Assembly (NCBI GenBank): GCA_030063045.1
Contig: JAQSEB010000155.1
Coordinates: 310,001-374,000 of the forward strand
Length of the DNA stretch: 64,000 bases
DNA from: Pratylenchus scribneri
Lineage: Eukaryota; Nematoda; Chromadorea; Rhabditida; Pratylenchidae
Direction: 5' to 3'
A program made the position numbers and the translations under genes. Of the stretch, positions 12,229 through 26,600 are shown piece by piece. The notes below the pieces were generated by a model. The model saw nothing but the letters and a program-made list of their open reading frames with translations. It did no database searches and had not been told where the DNA came from. The stretch's first letter is position 1, and every line of letters begins with the position of its first letter.

Positions 12229-13077
12229 ATGCTAGAAATTCGCGCAGAGCCGCTACCCATTTACTTAATGACCTATACAATATTTCCCGGAACGAGAGCA
12301 TTTAAAATATACCATTTGGCCCTCTCATTTGGAAACCCCAATGACGAATATTCAACTGGTTTTTTTATTTTTTGGAAAAAATGCGTTTAGAGGTCGGATT
12401 GAATGCAGAAGGAATTTACAAATGCACGCCTAAAGAATGGACAGGTTTTAGTTCTGGAGGCCATTTCGAGTTATATTAATAAATCATAAATTATTTAATC
12501 CTTATTTTTTAGTAAAGCTCTCGAATTGGCAAAACAAATTGGTTTGACTCTGAAATTGGCCTCAAAATTGAGTCATTTGAGAAGGAATTCGGTGGGAAAT
12601 ATTCCCTATTGGGGAAAAACTGTCAGTATTTTGTGTACAGGATGATCAAGTCAAAGGTTTGAAAAATATTGGAAATTTATAAATTCCTATTTTTAATAAG
12701 ATGATTGAACTGAATGAAAATGGCGCCGCTGTTTTTCGTCAATTTGCTGTTCCTTATTGGCTTAGGGTTTTTATAATTTTTTTGAGCTAAAAAATTTTTA
12801 AGGGTGCTACAAGGAGGCTGAAAAGAAAGGGAGAAACCCTCCATGGAATGTTTATGCTCTTGTTTGGACAGTACGGTTTTGTTAAGCTAAACACTGAATT
12901 CGACGGTATATTCAGATTTTCCAATTTAAAGGTGAACAAATGGTCCGTATTATGTGTGCACATAGGAAATGTCGGACAGTCTTAGATGAATTTAAAAACG
13001 GCGTGGAAATCTCACATGAAGAGAAACATAAAATGGCAGTAAAACACTACAAGGAATGCAAGAAAGCGCAGAATTAA
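12229..13077 (+). CDS. Small NCQ-motif protein, papain-like-fold candidate
   Basis: Six exons (12229-12358, 12391-12469, 12518-12656, 12701-12766, 12803-12905, 12932-13077) join in frame to 220 aa. All introns are tiny (26-48 nt) and GT-AG. The third exon must use the second of two close AG acceptors (after TAAAG) to stay in frame. Near residue 29 is IYHLALSFG, and near residue 103 is GKNCQYFVYRM. A His in a beta-strand-like segment followed about 75 residues later by Asn-Cys-Gln/Asn-x-Phe is the arrangement of circularly permuted papain-fold enzymes such as PPPDE and LRAT-like families. Assignment by this motif is inference; I do not recognise the family. The C-terminal half (LLFGQYGF; CRTVL; basic, Glu/Lys-rich end) is conserved among the local copies. 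No signal peptide or TM segment is seen. It is the only copy in the cluster without a lesion. Confidence 0.65.
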
Positions 13078-13135
13078 TGTATTTCCAATATATAATTGTA
13101 TAATATTTGATATCTTTAAAGTGAAATTGTATAAA

Positions 13136-13987
13136 CAATGTGTTGAACAATTGCCGGTTTACTTGCTGAGCTAAACGCTATTCAAAGGATCGAGGATTCT
13201 TAAATTTTTCAATTTATCTCTCTGCTTTGACCCACCAAATAACCCAAATTCAAGAGGTTTTATTTTAATTTTATCAAAAGTTTTCTTTTTCGAACTTGGC
13301 TTCGATTACAACGAAATTTACGAATGTGTGCCAAAAACATGGAAAGGATTTAGCGCAGGAGAGCATTACGATTAAAAATAGAATTTTAAACAATGATTTT
13401 TAATTTTTTTAATAAATGTGAGCATATTGGCTACACAAATATGCACGATTCAACTGATCGCATTGTACGAGGATTCAAACGAGAATTTGGTTCAAAATAC
13501 ACGATTATTAGCAAAAACTGCCAGTTTTTTGTCCATAGGATGCTGAAAATTAATCCGAGGGTAACTATTAAAAATTTAAAAGAAAACTTTAGATTGTTCA
13601 ATTGAATCCGAGTGGAATGGACATATTCAAAAGCTTCGCAATTTCATATTAGCTTAGGGTTTATCATATTTTTTGATTTAAAAAAATTTTTATGGGGGCG
13701 AATCGACGATTGGAAAAGAAAGGGATCAAAAGCCCTCAAACAGTTCCATCCTTTGTTTGGGCAATATGGCTTCGGCTTAGCCAAATGCGAATTCGGTTTA
13801 AATCAAATTTTTAATTTTGTTTTTAAGTAGGAAAAGAAAACGAGAATCGAATTCGGTGCTAGATAATACATGCCGGCATTATTTGAATGTGCGCAAAGAA
13901 GGCAAAAAATTATCATTGGAAGAAATGCAAAAAAAAGCAGTAGCACACTATAAAGAATGCAAGGAAGACGGAAGTAAAAATCAATAA
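13136..13987 (+). pseudogene. NCQ-family paralogue copy 3 (broken)
   Basis: Aligns along its length with copies at 8614 and 12229. It lacks the start codon, has a TAA in exon 1 (...TTGCTGAGCTAA), keeps the unusual TTTCG at the intron 1 acceptor, and has lost the GT donor after GCATTACGA. The intron 4 acceptor reads ATG instead of AAG. The NCQFFVHRM block and the C-terminal exon are still easily recognised. Confidence 0.75.
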
Positions 13988-14637
13988 ATATAATATGATT
14001 TTATTGTAATAATTCCTGTATTCAATTTTTTTAAATTAACATTGTGCACACGGTTAATTCTAAAAAAATAAATTATAAATTGGAAATCAATAAATCCGCA
14101 TTTCTTCCATTTTTTGTTTTATTTTTATTTTGTGCTTCTCTTCATTGCCATTATCATATTGATGCTAAGCCTTCAGTTTTTTCGACACAATTCTATATAT
14201 AACCATATTTTTGTTTATTTAATTTTAATTTGATTTAAACATGAATTTGGAAGATTGCAAACTTTTCGGATTAATCCATTCTTTATCCTAAAGAAATTCG
14301 GTGATTGTTGGGCAATCCCAGATGCATTCAAATCAGTAACAATATCCAAAAGTTTGACAATCTTTCAAACACATATGACTTTATTTATTTGGAATTCGCG
14401 AGGTGGTGATAGTCGTGAGGTCGCGTTTGGAGCGAATTAATTTCAACAATCAGATTAGATTATGAGGATAAATTTAAAATAATTATTTAATGCTATCTCC
14501 AATAGATAAGATTGGAATAAAGTATTTTCAAACATTTTATCAAAAGAAATAAAAAATTGAGGCAAAATTTTGTGAATTTTATTATGCATTTTTGTTGTGA
14601 ACCGGGATTTTTTGTGCCAAATATATATGACACTAAT
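13988..14637. other. Convergent intergenic spacer
   Basis: A/T-rich spacer between the NCQ cluster (+) and the 3' end of the myosin gene (-). No gene is seen. Confidence 0.5.
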
Positions 14638-17600
14638 TTATTCATTTACATTCTTTTCATTCTCTTTCGTTTCTATCATTCTCCCCTGTCTCCATTCGGC
14701 AATGAATTTGGCCGTATTTGGCACACGCATTCCCGCACATTTCCTTGGCCGTGATTTGCATAAATGTGGCAGCCTGGATAGCACAGGGGGACAGGACAAA
14801 TCCAATGCATATTCTTCGTGGCTTTTTTGTGTGGCATTGGCCAATGCCAATTCCCTCTTCCTTTTGCCTCCTTCCTCATTTTCCTTCTCGGTTCCCATTC
14901 CCATTGCCCCTTCCACTGCTTCGTCCGAACTCAAATCCTCGGAAGAAGCCACCGGTGCCAACGGAGGCAATTCTTGCAATAATTTGGCCTTTTCCTTGTC
15001 CAAAAATTCCAATTGTTCTTCAAAAAGTTGCCGCGCAGTTTCAATGGTGTCAGCCGATAAATTCTTCTGATGTGAGGGAGTCAAATTTTCATAGGCTGAA
15101 GGAGTCATTTCGCCATCGGCCAGGCCTTGTTGCGTTAATGTGGCATTGGAAAGATTTGAAACGCGACGATGCAATTCAATGCGTCGAAGATTTTCGGTGA
15201 CCTAAAATTATGAAAATTGATTAATTAAAAAATTTGTTTTTGCTAATTATTAATTGTAGAGTAGATCGTGGTCGGTTTCGGGTTTGAAAAAATTGCATAA
15301 ATTGTCTAAAATTTACTAATTTTAAGTTTGACTTTCCTAATTAATAATAGAATAAATTGTGGTCGGTTTCGCTTTGAGAAAATCGATACAATTTAAAATC
15401 GAAATTGGGAATTTTTGCAAAAAACCTTTAAAAAAATAGAAACCGAAATTTTTCAAAAAAAGAAAACCGGCTTTTTAAAACTGCCACCTTTGTAAAACTG
15501 ACCAAGATATACTTTAATTAATTGATAAAGATTTGTTCCATATTTTAAGATTAACTTCTTAATTATTAAAAGTAAGTGGATCAGATTCTTAGAATTGAAA
15601 AAGCACAAAATTAATGTCATTGAAATAGTCTAATTTATTTAAAAAGAGCTTTAATATCCCAATTTTCAACTATAAATTTGATATAATTTTATATCGAATT
15701 CATTAGACTGGACAATAATTTAATTTTATCCAAAAAGTCAAATAAATTTGGGACTATTTTGTTAATTTTTCTCTAAATTTTTTACCTTTTCACTGGCTGT
15801 TTCCAATTCTACAATTTGTGATAATGTTTCCTGGCAATGTCGCAATTTGTCCTCGATGAGTGTTTGCACGCATATTGCCTGCTTTTGTACATCCATCAAT
15901 TGTTCCTGGGCATGCACTGTTGTGTTACGACGAACAATGCATGGAGCAAAAATGACCTTTTTTAAATATAAAATTGGATTTTTAAATATTTGTTTCATTT
16001 TGATTTTGACTGGGTAAATTCTACGACTAAAATACCTCTTTAATTTTCAAGAAAATCTATGAATGATTTTCATTTTTTTAAGTTAGTTAAAGGTGGTATT
16101 CTCATTATTTTCTTATATTATCCTTATAAAAAAATTTCCATCCAAATATTCCATTTTAAAATTCCATCAAAATTTAAATTATTTGGAAAATATTTTTTTA
16201 TTTAAAAAAAATTGTTGAGGAGCAAAAATGACCTTATTGCTTATTTTGATATTAAATGATTTTAAATATTTATTTCGTTTAGACTAGGTAAATTCTAAGA
16301 ATAAAATGCGAGAAAAGCTATGATGATTTTTATACACTTGCCAAATTAATTAAAAGTTCTTATAATTTATTATTTCCCTTATTATTATTATCATCATAAA
16401 AGTGGATTTTAATAATTATTTAAATTTAAAATTCCATTAAAATTTTAATTATTTTCAATTTAAAATAATTCAAAAATAATTGTTGAAGAATTTGAATTAC
16501 CGCCAAATTGGAAGCGGACATCCGATTGACGGATTCTTGATGGGCAACTCTGGCCAAATGATACATGAGACGGTCGAGCACACATTTATTCCCTTTTGGC
16601 AACATATCCATTGTGGCACGAAGGCAACGAATTCGTTCACTATTTTCCTTGATTTCTGAAATTTTTTGAATTTTGGATGAGTTTTTCAAATATTTTTAGA
16701 ATATTTTTTAGGAAGTTTGGTTAATTAAGAAGCAATTAAATTAAATTTTATTTTATATTTTTATTTAATATAAGTTGCTAAAAATTTGTGCATTTTGAAA
16801 AGTGAAAACTTAATAAATATTAAAATAATTTAATTGAATAAAATTGCCAATTTTCATATATAAATAAGAAAAAAAACTTACCAGAAATGTTGACAAAATT
16901 CTCATATAAATCGGAGGTAATCAACGGTTCAGACAATTCCCGGAAGAATGCCTTCACCAAACTGGTCAAAACATGAATGGGAATATCATCGAAAGAAATT
17001 GCTTCCGGATCTGAAAAAAAATTTTAAAATTATTTTGGGAAATTTTTATCAATATTTGCTTGCCTTCAGTGGTTTCAATCATTTTCCGGACCGATTTAAG
17101 TAAGGCCAATTGTCCGCTTTTCCTATAGATTCCCTCAATGAACAATGCCCTCACTTCAATGCAACTCAGCAATCTATTCAAAAGCAACGGTAATTCATCC
17201 TCGGCTAAAATGTTGGCCAAATCAGCGCCAAAAAATTTGGAACAATTCTTTAGAAAAATGGAATTAATTGAATTATATTGGGCAAATTTCTGACTGTATT
17301 ATTCACTTTGGTGGCTGCTTTTGGGCAAACATAATTCACTTTTGTATGGCATTTTTTATGGCAAGAAAGGCGGCAACCAATGCAAATGAAAATCTTATTT
17401 AGGAGGGAAAAATATAATGGCCATAATTTTGATATCATTTACTCTTTCGGCATGCCACATAAACTGAAAAAAAAGTGAGAGGAATTAGTTAATGAATTTA
17501 TAAATAATTTAATTTTAATTAGTAGAATATTTAAAATAATCGAAATAAATTTTATTTTAATACATTTAAAATTTTTAAGTCAATTTTGGTCCAAAATGTT

Positions 17601-20600
17601 GGCTAATTTTTGGCCATTTTATGGGAATTTACAATTAAGGTCTTTATTATTTTTTTTGCAATATTACGAATTTATGTCTCAAAAGCCATTAATTAAATAA
17701 TAATATAAATAATTACCACATTGCATATCTCGCAATATGTTGGAATGTGCACATAATCCAGATTGAAATGGTGGCCATTGTGCAACTTTAAAAACAATAT
17801 GAAATATATTTGTCCCAAATATAATAAATTATATAGGCTAAATAATTGAATTTGACTAATTCCAAAAATGGCTTCAGCTATTAAAATTTTGAAATCTCCA
17901 TTTTTAGTCTTTCTACAAATTTAAAAATGCCTTTCCCTTTGAATGCTCGATTTATGGAATTTAAATTTAATTTAAGGATTAATAGAAAAAAAGGAATCAT
18001 TAATTAAATTTTAAATCAATTTTTTATTGTCTTAAAGCTTAAAATTTTATAAACTATGATAAGAAGGAATCGAAATATTCACAAATAATTACGAAGCCTT
18101 TAATTCTATGTAAAAAAGAATGAAAATTTACTTGACTTATAAAAGGAATTTTGGTTCCTACATTTATGTAACAAAATTGAATGCTCTCACTTACCGTAAT
18201 ATCCGATCGTCGTCGTTTTTTGCGAACATTTTTCATCAAATTTGATGTTTTCTTCGATGTACTCCTCCTTTTCCTTTGTGCCATAAATTCGTTGAGGAAT
18301 CCTCGGAAAGCATTCACTCCCAGTGTTGTTGGGAATGTCAACTGTTCTTGATTGCACATTTTAATCAACAATCCTTCGAATGTTCGAATCAGGTCGTGAT
18401 ATTTTAGTGTGGTGCCGCCTTCCTATAAAATTTTAGCATTTCATTTATAATTTTGGGTTTAATTTAAAACTTATATTTATATTTTATTTTTAGTCATCAA
18501 GGAAAAAGATGGATATGAATTTTAAAGTTGCCTGTAAAATGGCCTCCATTCCAATTAATTCCATGTGAAATTCGCGTAATGTTCTCTTGAAGATGGCGTC
18601 CACCACGGTTTCCCTCCTTTTGTTTTGTTGTTGACCCAAATGGGATTGCTTCTTGAAAATGAATACGCTGAATTCCCTGAAAGTGTGAAAAATAATTCAA
18701 TGTTTTTGATCATTGAGAATTGCCTCAAATCGTCGGTACTCTCAATGAGCAATGCAGTTGGATCAGTCTAAAAATGAAGAATGTCAAATTTAAAGGGCTT
18801 TAGATCTAAATAAATCAAAAACTTGCCTGCTGCTTTGTTTTTGTCAAATTAAAGCTGCTAATTGTGGAAAATGATGCTCCACAAGTTGGCACGGGCGATG
18901 TGGAGAAGGAAGGTCGAGGTGTTTTCAGACTGTTGATACTTCTAAAATTCAAATTCAAAGCTATATTTTTTGTTCCAATTTTCTGGGAAATTTTAAGAGA
19001 ACAAATAACGAATTCGAGAATCAATTTAATGAAAGGTCTAAAATCACGGAATTTTCACTAAAAGTTTTCTTTAATTAATTTACTATTATCGATTCCATTT
19101 AGTTCATCAAAAATACCTTATTCTTCGTTACGAAAACACATTTTTCTTAGTTAATCGAAAACACATTTTTCTTATTAGTTAATCGAAAACACATTTTTTT
19201 CTTAGTTAATCGAAAACACATTTTTCTTATTAGTTAATCGAAAACACATTTTTCTTACTTAATCGAAAACACATTTTTCTTAGTTCATCAAAAACACATT
19301 TTCTTAGTTAATCGTTCTTATTAGTTTAACGAAAACACATTTTTCTTAGTTGATTGAAAACACATTTTTCTTATTAGTTAATCGAAAACACATTTTTCTT
19401 AGTTAATCGAAAACACATTTTTCTTTTAGTTAATCGAAAACACATTTTTCTTAGTAATTGAAAACACATTTTTATCGAAAACACATTTTTCTTACTTGAT
19501 CATTAATAAATTACCCCTCATTTTTGATCAAAATTAATTCATGGCATTTTATATTCGATTTTATGACCAATTTTTTCAATAAAATATGAGCTTTATTTAA
19601 TTTGTATTTTCATTTTTTCCATTCTGAATTTCACATACATTTTTGCCCACGCTCTTGGTCCACTGCTCCTCACATCTTCCGAAGCCCTTGCTGTCCTTGT
19701 TGGTGGTGGCGGTGATGTCAATGGGGAAAAGCAGGGAATTTTGGGTGCAAAATTGGCGCATTCCTTATGGAAAATTAATTTGCAACCTTAATAAAAAATA
19801 TTCAAATAAATAATGGTAAAATTTGGGAAAACCAAAGCATTTGAGGCCTTGAAGAAGTATTCCACTCAATGCTTTATTGCAAAATGCGCATTTATCGCCT
19901 TTGCAAAGACGGCATGGTTTAAAATTATGGCAACGTTTTGGCAGCTTTTCGTGCTCTTTTGATGAACTATAAAATAGAATAATTTTAATGAGTTAATTCA
20001 CTTTAATTATTGACATTCCTCACTTAACATTATAATTGATATTTATATCACACTAATTGTAATTATCCTTTATGATTTAACAACAAAAAATGGCAATAAA
20101 AAATGAGGAATAAAATGAGAAAAATAAAATCCAATTTCTTTACCTCCTTGTCGATGAAGATGGCCCTAAACTTTCTTCACTAAAAGTCGTTGCTGTCCCT
20201 TGTGGATATTTTTGATTGTTGGTCGTCGTCCCCCCTTTACCCAAAAGGGCTTTCAATTGCTTTTTCGCCTTTTGGAAGCCACTTTTTGCTTTCGGTCCAA
20301 CTTTTGTGAATGGACTAGTCACCTAAGGGGAAATTGATTTTTTTTGAATTCCACCGATTTTATAAAGCTAACTTTGCCCGTAGTTGGCCTTCCTTCTCTT
20401 TCTTCTTCTTCTTCCAATTCTGTCCTTCCAATTTGATCGCTTTCCGTACTCGCAGCGCGGCGAAGAGTTTTGAACTAAAAATAAATGATTAAAATCATTT
20501 TTATTTTTATTCTCCATTCACTTTTTTTGTATTTTTTCCAGCCAATTTTGCAAAAAATAATTCATTAATTTGCTAACAATTATTTACAATGGCTAATCTT

Positions 20601-23600
20601 TATCCAAAAAATAGTCGAGGAGGTGGAGGGCTCACAAATGGCGACTTATATTCGGCACATGCGGAACAATTATTGCGCCAAATCATTGAGTAAATAAACA
20701 GTGAAAATTATAAATATTAATATTTTATTATTTTAGGGAAACGCGTTTCGTGGGGGATCCGCAGCATCCACAAAATGATGAGCGACTGAGTGAAATTGTC
20801 CGCCGTTGCAAGGAGTTGGACGAATTCCGATTTAGGGGAGAGGGGGCTTTGCGAAGGAAGGCACAACGAGTGATTCGGTTTTTTATTTTCTTTATAAAAT
20901 ATTGCTAATTTATTTTATTTATTAGTGAAAATCCTTGAGCCAAATGGCAGTCAACCAAATGAGAAAGAAGAAGAGGCTAATTTAGGAAAAATGAAAATAA
21001 ATAAATTCACCAACAAATATTTCAATTTTTGCAAAATTTTTATTTTTTTTTTACCATTATTACAATTTTTTCAATTTTGATTTTATAAATCTTTGCTTCC
21101 AATTTTTTAATTTAATTAAGTGTTCCGGATAAAAGGTCTTTAAAAGCATTCCAAATTTAAGTTTTTGCTAGTTTAAGATTCGTTAATGATTAAGTTATGT
21201 TTTAAAAATGGTTTTAAAGGTTATCCAACATGCTAAATCCCAAAACTTGTTATTTTTGGTTTTTAATATCTATATAAAATGCCCATAAGTGATTAGGATA
21301 AAATGTATATTAAACGACTTTTTTAGTCGAAATGCGCTAGCTAGCACCGTCCCAAAATATGTAAATTTTACCTTTGAAGTGGATGCGGTTGCCGCCAATG
21401 ATTGGCGCCTGAACATTTTGTCTTCCGCTTGGGATTGAATCAATTTTAGCCGTGCATTTTCCAGCACAAATTGAGCATCCAAATCCAATTCGGCCGAATC
21501 CCTAAGATAATTAAAAAATATTTTAAAATTCCAAAAATTTAACTTTTTATGGCCAATTTATTTAAAATTTAAAAAAATCGAAAATTTATACTTTTTATGG
21601 CCAATTTTAACCAATGCTAAATCTTCATCAAAAAGGTCATCATCCTCTTCATCTTCCTCTTCTCCCATTCTCCATTCCCCATCATCGCCTTCCTCATCAA
21701 TTGACAACATTTCATCGTCCAACAACTCTTGGGAATCAAATGAATCCGGCGAGGCGAATGCGGCCAAACTCTCCGGGTCATTCAAATCCAACTTTGGCAA
21801 TGTCACTTTGGTCAGGCGGGTGATTGGCCCAATTATTGTTCGCCGACTCATATTCTCCTTGGAGGCGCGCAATTCTTCCAAACTATTTTGAAATTAATTT
21901 TAAATATCCAATATTTTCGGTTCAACCATTTTCTTTGGGCATTGCCTCGGGCCAATGCCTGAAGGCAAATTATGGTTTGTCTAATCAGCTTATATTTCTT
22001 TTGGGCCAACATTTTTCGCCACCAACATTGAATGCAAAGGGCAGCCGCATCCCTTCGCCTCAATTGGCCACGAGTTAATACTCCGCGGGTCAATGCCTTG
22101 AAAAAATTATTATTATTCCCAAATATTTACCTTTTTAAATCTATTAATTAGGTGGTATTCTAATAAGGGAATTTTAGAGAAATGTTGTTTGGATATTTAA
22201 TTAAAAAGGAAAATATTTAATTTGTCGAAAAAACATTGATGTCGGAAAGATTAAAATGGTTCAGAAGTTTATCCCAGAACTCAAAATATTATAATCGATC
22301 AATAAATTTCAAGAAGACACATCATTTGATTATGTTTTGGCTTGGGTTTAGCCAATTTTAATTTAGTTTTGAACCAAACCAAAATTGGTTTAAACCGTTT
22401 AATACCCATTTAATTTTGATCAAACCATGACAAAATATTTACCAATCAATATATCTTGTATCTATGCTCTATCCCATGGTAAAAGAGAAGTCCTTACTCC
22501 TTACCTTAAACTACAATAATTAAATTATTGTTGTTTTGTACTATTTTTTCGGCAATTTTGACAAATTAAATATTAAGTATATTAATACATTTGAATAATT
22601 AAATTCACTCTCTCACCTGCAATTTTATGATGCCTTGTCGGAATTTTTGATACCGTTTTTGTTCCAAACTGGCCCGAATCCATCTTTGCAATGTCAAAAT
22701 CTTTTCCATAATCACTCGATGCAATTGATCATCCAACAGCAATTTTTCCGGATCCCTCATAAATATTTTCGTATTCCCATATTGAATATTATTTGAGTCG
22801 ATCACTGGAATATTTCGCATGAATTCTTGAATATCCTCTTTGCTGGATGTAAGTCCTTTGGGCAAAAGAATGCGATATTGGTTGACAAATGACTGCAAAC
22901 AAAATTATGTCATGGAATCAATTTATCAACTACAATTGGGCGACGTCTCAACTGGGCGCCATCGTCATTAAGAACGAAACCATTATTGATGATTCTGATG
23001 TCAAATTAAAGAGCGCACTGCTGGCTATCGATTGAAATAAAATTTATTTGTTTTGGATCAGAATTAGCAGAGTTGGGCTTAAAAAATCATTTAAATAGAC
23101 TATTATTAAAAATTTGCAAATTTTTCATCGTTTATTGAATACAATTCCACCAAATCTTATTAATCAAATCAAGTAAATCTTAAATCAATCGATAGCCAGC
23201 AGTGAGCTCTTTAATTTGACACCTAAATCATCAATATATGTTTAGTTCTTAATGAGCTACAAGCAATGTAGTCCAGTTGAACCTGTCCTTATTAGAATTT
23301 CTTTAAAATGGTCAAATATGTGAATTAAAGTCAATTTTTAGTTAAATATTTTTTTGAAAAATTAATGTATTGGAAATTTTCAAAACCCTGAATTGAATAA
23401 TCTTTTAATTGTCCCTATTCAGATGCTAAAATGGACCTCATATTGGATTCGAACGCTGTAACCGGCCCGTCGAATTCGCACCGTTTCCAACATTCCGGTG
23501 TAACGAAGTTGCCGCAAAATAATGTTATCATCGAAGAAATTTGGATTCTGAATTGAATGAATTTATTTTTAATAAAATGACATAAAAGGAAAAAAAATAT

Positions 23601-26600
23601 GTAATAAATCCGGTTGGAATTTATTAACATTAAAAAATATATTTCAGAATTCAATTATCAAAAAATATATTTTTTTAAATCACATATTTTAATAAAAAAT
23701 TAAATGAATATTCATTTTGGATAGGATACTTCTTATTCTTATCCTAGTTCTGTATAATCATTTTATGAAATGAAAAATGATTTCATTGGAATTTAATAAA
23801 TAGAATTAGGGCCAATGAATGAAATTCTAATATTTTAAAGTAGAGTTGGTCAAAGTTGTTTTATCGAATATGTCGGTTTAAAACCCGTTTTGGGATTTTT
23901 AAAAAAAATGTCGCTTTCGAGTTTCTTCTATTTTCTGTAATTTTGAGCAAAATTTTCCAATTTTGATTTGAAATTTCATCGATTTTCTCAAACCGAAACG
24001 ATATGTCTTACTCTATTTAATAATTAATACATTTTTGACAAATTAAAAAAATTCTGGAATTTAAAACTCAATGAATATTCTTTTTGGATGTTACTATTAA
24101 CCCATTATATTTAGCCATAATATTGATTCACCTTTTCATTGTTTGATTTAATGCATCGAATAAAATATGGAGTGGCTTGGCCTAGGGTTTTCATCAAACG
24201 GGACAATGATTCACCGAATTGTCGACTCACTGAACTTGGCTTACTGGAAATATACTTTTTGCCAACCGCATTTTTCAATGCCTAAAATTGCAAAAAAAGC
24301 TGTTTTAGGGTAATTTTTAATTTAGACTTGAAGTGAACGCAAATATGAAAGTCGTTCATTGTGCGTTTTGGTCGGCGTTTTTCGGGCCCTTTCCTTGATT
24401 GTTTCGAACACGGAAATGTCACAAAAATCGGGAACAATGCTGGCGGGCAATTCACCACGAAGAAAGGCATTCAAATGGGAATCGGATGAACGACGAAGCA
24501 TCGGCGACGATTGATTCCCACTTAACAATGCCAATCGATCAACACTTCCTTAAAATGACATAAAATTATGGTCGAAACTCGAATGGATGATTGAAATTTA
24601 ATATTAATTATATTTGTTTATGATGTGAGTCAAAAAGATCGAATTGAATCAAAATTTGGACAAAATTGAAGTCAAATCTCAAATATTTAAAATCGGGTAT
24701 GCCCCAACTTTGGATGGGACAAATTTGGGGGCATTTACAATAATTTATCAAGAATTGAATCATTTTTAATAATTTTAATATCAAATTAAAGTTGAAATTC
24801 TTGGTTATTTAATGATATTATTTTTATTTTGATTGATTCTGGATTGATTAAATTCTATCCTTAAAATTTTTTAAAACTTATTTTGTTAGGGATTAGCGAA
24901 ATTTTCAGATTTTTTGAGCATAATTCAATTAATTTTGGATCAATTTTAAATAAAATTAATTTCATAATAAGATAGCTAAAAGTCCATACTTTAATCTGAT
25001 ATTAAAACTATCAAAAATGGTTTAATATGATGAGTTATTTTAAAAATGTAACAAGTTGACCCATTTGCAAATAGTGGGTTTTAAAACCCGGTTTTCTTGG
25101 TTTCGGTTTCTCCTATTTTCAGTTTTAAAGAGTAAAAATTCCCAATTTCGGTTTTACTGAAACCAAAACCGGCTTTGCCTACTTTTCCTTTCTTTACCTG
25201 CTCGTTTTGTCCTCGCTCCTGCCTGTCTAAATGCGAACATTGCCCGAAATGTTGTCCTCAGCAGGGCCCATCGGAATACGGCCACCGGATCCTCGCCCAC
25301 CAATTCCCGTACAAATGCACTTTTACTACTTTTCAGCACATTCATCACACCGTGCCGCATCAAATCTTTGTTCTTCTCCCGAAAACCCGCAATTTGATAT
25401 TTCACTTTGCCCGCATAATGGGCAATGATGAAGGCGGCCTCCCTTTTGTGTGGCACTTCGTAATATTCATTCGTTTTGAGGAAATGATTCAATTTGTCCA
25501 ACATGGATTGGTCAGTTCCATTGTTGATGTTACTCTCTTCGTCCACCAAGCGCAAAAGGCCATATGGTTTTGACTGGAAATGAGAAAGGGAGGAAATTAT
25601 TAGGTTTGAGATACGCAAAAATTTTTATACAAATTTAACCAGAAATTTCTGGAAAAGTAATGAAATGTTTAGATTATATATTCGAAAAAATTGAAAATGT
25701 CGAAAAGGTATTTTAAATTGCCGAAAAAGATTATAATAGTCTAGAGATGTCCTAAAACTTTTTTCATAATTGATAGGTCTTAATAATATATCATATGATT
25801 GTGTTTAGACTTCTGTTTAACCAATTTTAAATTAGTTTTAAACCAAAAAATTAAAATCGGTTTAAACAGTTTAGCACCCTTTTATTTTGACTAAAAGTCA
25901 CTACAAATTATATACCTTTCAATGATTTGATGAGCTCTGTCCAATGGTTATGAGTAACCATTATAATTATTTTGGCATTACAGTAATTCTATTTTAATTC
26001 TTCACTCTAATAATTCCCCACCTTTTCATAAGAATGAAAACTAACTAATTCACCATGAAGAATTATTACTAAAGAGAATTTATGGTATATTTAAAAATAA
26101 TCTTTTGGATATTTTCAATGTTTTTTTGGCAAATTAAATATTCATTCTTTATACCAATTAACTTATATATCGATACCTTATTTCCTAAATTAGATAGGTA
26201 AATAGGGTTGAGGGTCGGCTTTTAGACTGTATCGGTTTAAAAACCCGGTTTTTAATTTTTTCAAAAATTCGGTTTTCGGTTTCGGATTCACCTATTTTCG
26301 GTTTTAAATAGCAAAAATTCCCAATTTCGGTTTTAAAATTCATCGATTTTCTCAAGCCGAAACCGACCATGACCAAACTTATAGGTAGTATAATAATTTA
26401 CCTGAAACATTTGTACACATTCGGTATTATCCGTATATTGAATTGGTGTCCATCGAATATTCTCCTTCATATATTCCTCCTGTTCAAATTGGAAAATGTG
26501 CTGATTGAAATAGGCTTGCAGCCTTTCATTGGCATAATTTATGCAAAGTTGTTCAAATGAATTCCATTCGGCCCCAACATCCTCGAAGCCAAAAATGTCC

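Noticed and set aside
14597..15200. Plus-strand open frames of 157 and 160 codons
   Set aside because: They are antisense shadows of the last coding exon of the myosin gene, whose minus-strand frame has the correct acceptor and stop.
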